The notes under the pieces: generated by a model
Database searches by the model: none
Told to the model about the DNA's origin: nothing
Seen by the model: only the letters and a program-made list of their open reading frames with translations
Shown: positions 62,919 through 64,000 of the stretch, piece by piece
Position numbering within the stretch: position 1 is the first letter of the stretch
How the letters are laid out: the number at the start of each line of letters is the position of its first letter
Assembly (NCBI RefSeq): GCF_015351595.1
Contig: NZ_JADKPT010000004.1
Coordinates: forward strand, 310,001 to 374,000
Source: Flavobacterium sp. LC2016-12
GTDB taxonomy: Bacteria > Bacteroidota > Bacteroidia > Flavobacteriales > Flavobacteriaceae
Direction of reading: 5' to 3'
Length of the DNA stretch: 64,000 bases
Position numbers and translations under genes: made by a program

Positions 62919-64000
62919 ATGAAAAAAAATCTTCTAAATATTCTTTTTATAAGCTTATCGATTTTGACAATTTCAGGATGTTCTTCTAATGAGGAATCAG
63001 ATCCGGAAGTTGTCGTTGATCCACCCGTTATTGTTGATACTGATCCGTTGACCACTTCAAATGCAGCAACCTATTTAGTTGACGCAAATGCAACAAAAGA
63101 AACCGTGGCTTTGTTTTATAATTTAAAAAAACTAGCCAAAACCAAATTTGCAATTGGTCAGCAGGCAGCTTTTAATAGTTTTTACCAGGATGCAGGCGGT
63201 GATTCTGATATCAAAAAGAATACCGGTTATGATCCCGCTGTTTTAGGTTCAGACTTTATGTTTATTGCTGATAAAGGAAACAACAACCAAGTAGGTAACT
63301 GGTTTTATGGGGAGGAAGTAAAAATTGTAGCCGATGTGAAACTTGCTTACACCAAAGGCATGATCAATACTTTTTGCTGGCATTTAAGAGAACCTAATAA
63401 AGAAGAATCGTTTTATGCTGCCGATCTGACATCGGAACAAAAAGCTACTGCCTTTAAAAGTATTTTACCAGGCGGAGCGAATCACGAATGGTACAAGAAA
63501 AAACTGGACAAAATTGCTAGTGTAGTTTCTAATTTAAAAGGAACAAATGGCGAACTGATTCCGATAATCTTCAGGCCTTTTCATGAATTTGACGGAAGCT
63601 GGTTTTGGTGGGGCGCGAATTTTTCAACTCCCGATGAATACAAAAAAGCCTATCAGTTTACGGTTGATTATTTGAAGAATACCAAAGGCGTCCATAACAT
63701 TTTATATGCTTTTTCTCCTGATAATTCATACACCACTCAAGCAGATTATTTAAGCCGTTATCCCGGTGATAATTATGTCGATGTTATTGGAATGGACAAT
63801 TATGGTGATTTTGATAATCAGGGTTCAACCGGAGCTAGCAGAGCGAATTCTAAATTAAAAATAATAGCTGATTTGGCTAAAACGAAAGTGAAAATTGCCG
63901 CTTTGACTGAAACCGGTTATCAGGTTACTAGTACAAAACCACCGGTTACAGATTGGTTTTCAACCTATTTATACAGTGCTTTGATATCGAATAGTATTGA
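62919..64000 (+). CDS. Second GH26 beta-mannanase lipoprotein (3' end outside window)
   Basis: At least 360 residues from the ATG at 62919, open to the window end. Lipobox ILTISGC (C21), then a Pro/Asp/Val-rich linker (to about 45), then a GH26 barrel: FAIGQQAAFNSFYQ, FCWHLREPN, acid/base Glu in IFRPFHEFDGSWFWWGANFS and nucleophile Glu in KIAALTETGYQV. It is more distant from the first GH26 than a simple duplicate, suggesting a different cut pattern. 40 bases downstream of the epimerase. Confidence 0.93.
   Translation, partial: MKKNLLNILFISLSILTISGCSSNEESDPEVVVDPPVIVDTDPLTTSNAATYLVDANATKETVALFYNLKKLAKTKFAIGQQAAFNSFYQDAGGDSDIKKNTGYDPAVLGSDFMFIADKGNNNQVGNWFYGEEVKIVADVKLAYTKGMINTFCWHLREPNKEESFYAADLTSEQKATAFKSILPGGANHEWYKKKLDKIASVVSNLKGTNGELIPIIFRPFHEFDGSWFWWGANFSTPDEYKKAYQFTVDYLKNTKGVHNILYAFSPDNSYTTQADYLSRYPGDNYVDVIGMDNYGDFDNQGSTGASRANSKLKIIADLAKTKVKIAALTETGYQVTSTKPPVTDWFSTYLYSALISNSI

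Overview
The window is AT-rich chromosomal DNA of a Flavobacteriia member, most likely a Flavobacterium. Four things point there: SusC/SusD and other TonB-dependent receptors, gliding-motility/T9SS type B C-terminal sorting domains, recurrent TAnnTTTG (-7) promoter boxes of Bacteroidetes type, and core genes (rpsT, typA, proS, rimO) of flavobacterial character. No phage, IS element, CRISPR array or rRNA operon is visible.

Layout. Bases 1-3600 (minus strand) hold a TonB-dependent receptor, an exported TPR-like protein and the start of a LytS-type membrane histidine kinase. Bases 3700-7050 (plus) are a tight run of small metabolic genes: nitrilase-fold amidase, DinB-like, membrane protein, YCII, maltose acetyltransferase-like and VOC. 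Bases 7200-11370 (plus) hold a ClC channel/antiporter, an HPP membrane protein, a pRiA4b ORF-3-like protein, a 23S-rRNA intervening-sequence (four-helix bundle) protein inside a palindromic repeat, and a nucleoid-associated protein. Bases 11460-12950 hold a TetR regulator and an SDR dehydrogenase with matching palindromic operators. Bases 13000-23100 hold a GAF protein, an orphan 79-aa gene, an HD-domain/Pycsar-effector (PycTM-like) fusion, a very large lipoprotein joining a metallophosphoesterase to an outer-membrane barrel, a beta-propeller-like lipoprotein and a kinase-like conserved protein. Bases 23180-32560 hold an ABC transporter pair followed by three T9SS-secreted surface proteins, two of them a tandem duplication that includes the promoter.

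Bases 32660-46300 are mostly housekeeping: typA, a PAS histidine kinase with a single-domain response regulator, rpsT, three tRNA-Glu genes, proS, two envelope proteins, rimO, an exported protein, an AmpD-type amidase lipoprotein and a porin-like barrel.

Bases 46900-64000 are a beta-mannan (galactomannan/glucomannan) utilisation locus. The minus arm encodes SusC, SusD, two surface lipoproteins (one fasciclin-TIG), a GH27 alpha-galactosidase and a GH5 glycanase. An AraC regulator sits in the middle. The plus arm encodes a GH26 mannanase lipoprotein, a GPH-family sugar symporter, a GH130 mannosyl-glucose phosphorylase, a cellobiose/mannobiose 2-epimerase and a second GH26 lipoprotein cut by the window end. 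The predicted route: GH26/GH5 cut mannan, GH27 removes galactose, SusCD imports oligomers, the symporter brings mannobiose to the cytoplasm, the epimerase makes mannosyl-glucose, and GH130 releases mannose-1-phosphate and glucose.

The least ordinary items are the HD-PycTM fusion without a neighbouring cyclase, the IVS-protein gene enclosed in a 38-bp inverted repeat belonging to a dispersed repeat family, the duplicated T9SS genes with inverted repeats over the -7 box, and an uncharacterised protein with kinase-like catalytic motifs.
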